Shown here: positions 63,114-64,000 of the stretch, one piece after another | How positions within the stretch are numbered: position 1 is the first letter of the stretch | How the letters are laid out: every line of letters starts with the position of its first letter | DNA from: Mycobacterium dioxanotrophicus | GTDB taxonomy: Bacteria; Actinomycetota; Actinomycetes; Mycobacteriales; Mycobacteriaceae | Assembly (NCBI RefSeq): GCF_002157835.1 | Contig: NZ_CP020809.1 | Span: forward strand, 3,286,001-3,350,000 | Length of the DNA: 64,000 bases | Direction of reading: 5' to 3' | Notes under the pieces: model-generated | The model's input: only the letters and a program-made list of their open reading frames with translations | The model's database searches: none | What the model was told of the DNA's origin: nothing | Translations under genes and position numbers: made by a program

Positions 63114-64000
63114 ATGCGGGTTGTCCAGGTTGCCAACTTCTACGGCCCGCGCTCGGGGGGTCTGCGCACCGCGGTCGACCGGCTGGGCGCGGAATACAGT
63201 GCGGCCGGCCACGAGGTCTATCTCATCGTGCCGGGTGCTGATCCGGAACAACATGTTTTGCCTACCGGGGTGATACGAATCTCGTTGCCGGCCAGACAGA
63301 TTCCGTTCACCGGTGGTTACCGTGCCGTTCTCCCGGGGCCGGTCACCGCGCTGCTGTGTCAACTCGAGCCCGACGCATTGGAGGTGTCCGACCGGCTCAC
63401 CCTGCGGTCGCTCGGGCCGTGGGGGCGGCGCAATCGCGTCGCCACCGTGATGATCTCCCACGAACGCCTCGATCGCCTTGTCGGACAGGTGCTTCCGCGG
63501 TCGATGGCCCGCGCGGTGGCCAACTTCGCCAACCGCCGCACCGCGGCGAATTACGACGCGGTGGTGTGCACGACGGCGTTCGCCCGCGAAGAGTTCGACC
63601 GGATCGGCGCCGCCAACGTCGCGACCGTGCCGCTCGGGGTCGATCTCGAGCAGTTCCACCCACGGCGGCACAGCGCGCAGATGCGTAGCCGGTGGGCGGC
63701 CCGGGAGCAGACCCTGCTGGTGCACTGCGGTCGCTTGTCGGTGGAGAAACACGCCCACCGAAGCATCGATACCGTTGCCGCCCTGCGTGATTCCGGCGTC
63801 GACGCGCGCCTCGTGGTGGTCGGGGAAGGGCCCATGCGGGCCCGGCTGGAACGTCAGGCGGCCCGGCTGCCGGTCGACTTCACGGGCTACATCGGCTGCC
63901 GGGACACGGTGGCGACCATCCTGGCGTCCGCCGACGTCGCACTGGCGCCCGGCCCGCACGAGACCTTCGGGCTGGCGGCTCTGGAGGCTCTGGCGTGCGG
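63114..64000 (+). CDS. mgtA: GT4 mannosyltransferase, MgtA-like, partial
   Basis: The first 295 codons of a family-4 glycosyltransferase; the C-terminus is beyond the window. It starts MRVVQVANFYGPRSGGLRTA, has VSDRLTLRSLG and VMISHERLDRLVGQVLPRSM, NYDAVVCTTAFAREEFDRIG and, at the end, the donor-binding ALAPGPHETFGLAALEALAC (E-x7-E motif). This strongly resembles M. tuberculosis Rv0557 (MgtA/PimB), which adds mannose from GDP-mannose to a glucuronosyl diacylglycerol in lipomannan-type glycolipids. Symbol is given on remembered similarity only. Confidence 0.75.
   Translation, partial: MRVVQVANFYGPRSGGLRTAVDRLGAEYSAAGHEVYLIVPGADPEQHVLPTGVIRISLPARQIPFTGGYRAVLPGPVTALLCQLEPDALEVSDRLTLRSLGPWGRRNRVATVMISHERLDRLVGQVLPRSMARAVANFANRRTAANYDAVVCTTAFAREEFDRIGAANVATVPLGVDLEQFHPRRHSAQMRSRWAAREQTLLVHCGRLSVEKHAHRSIDTVAALRDSGVDARLVVVGEGPMRARLERQAARLPVDFTGYIGCRDTVATILASADVALAPGPHETFGLAALEALAC

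Overview
The window looks like a chromosomal segment of a fast-growing mycobacterium (Mycolicibacterium type). Supporting signs are high GC, an antigen 85 mycolyltransferase, a 13E12-family HNH gene, a type I sulfatase of the mycobacterial Ats kind, and a gene order bacterioferritin - MFS pump - glnA3-like glutamine synthetase that recalls Rv1876-Rv1877-Rv1878 of M. tuberculosis. The last gene resembles the mannosyltransferase MgtA. Species cannot be fixed from the sequence alone.

Left flank (1-11606): a DUF1254 lipoprotein cut by the window edge; a sulfatase divergent from an AraC regulator; a DUF4239 membrane protein; a tiny secreted four-cysteine protein; an orphan OmpR-type response regulator; a DHA2 drug pump; a lipoprotein; and an FAD monooxygenase divergent from a TetR regulator. 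A zinc-less quinone oxidoreductase gene directly follows the TetR gene but stops after 40 codons.

Island (about 11607-35988, 24.4 kb): the other 268 codons of that oxidoreductase lie at 35989-36795. Removing the intervening DNA restores one in-frame 308-residue gene. At the left end stands a compact four-gene recombination module: three tyrosine-recombinase-like genes overlapping by 4 bp each, plus a small DUF6262/TnpC-like partner, as in Tn554 and recombinase-in-trio elements. Inverted GAACCGC motifs lie at both ends. The cargo is a patchwork. One block seems functional: fatty-acid desaturase, TetR, small membrane proteins, CsbD, DUF6131, DUF5994, a GAF-ANTAR regulator and an orphan NuoI-like ferredoxin, which suggests envelope or stress adaptation. 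Around it are one intact IS110 element, an IS256 gene interrupted by an IS110-type element, IS3 and IS110 relics, a second decayed recombinase, a RibD/DHFR-like gene, and fragments of amine oxidase and SDR genes.

Right flank (35989-64000): a tRNA-like sequence before a 13E12 HNH gene; an antigen 85 enzyme sharing a strong terminator with it; an overlapping pair in which a degenerate class III cyclase precedes a cyclic-nucleotide-binding mechanosensitive channel; a GH13 enzyme and a deaminase; a TPR protein; a thioesterase, EthD protein and enoyl-CoA hydratase with KstR-type operators; an iron-storage locus (ferredoxin Bfd, bacterioferritin, IdeR-like box); a large MFS pump; a GlnA3-like enzyme; then catabolic genes (VOC, SnoaL, amidohydrolase, SDR, dienelactone hydrolase) and a GT4 mannosyltransferase running off the right edge.
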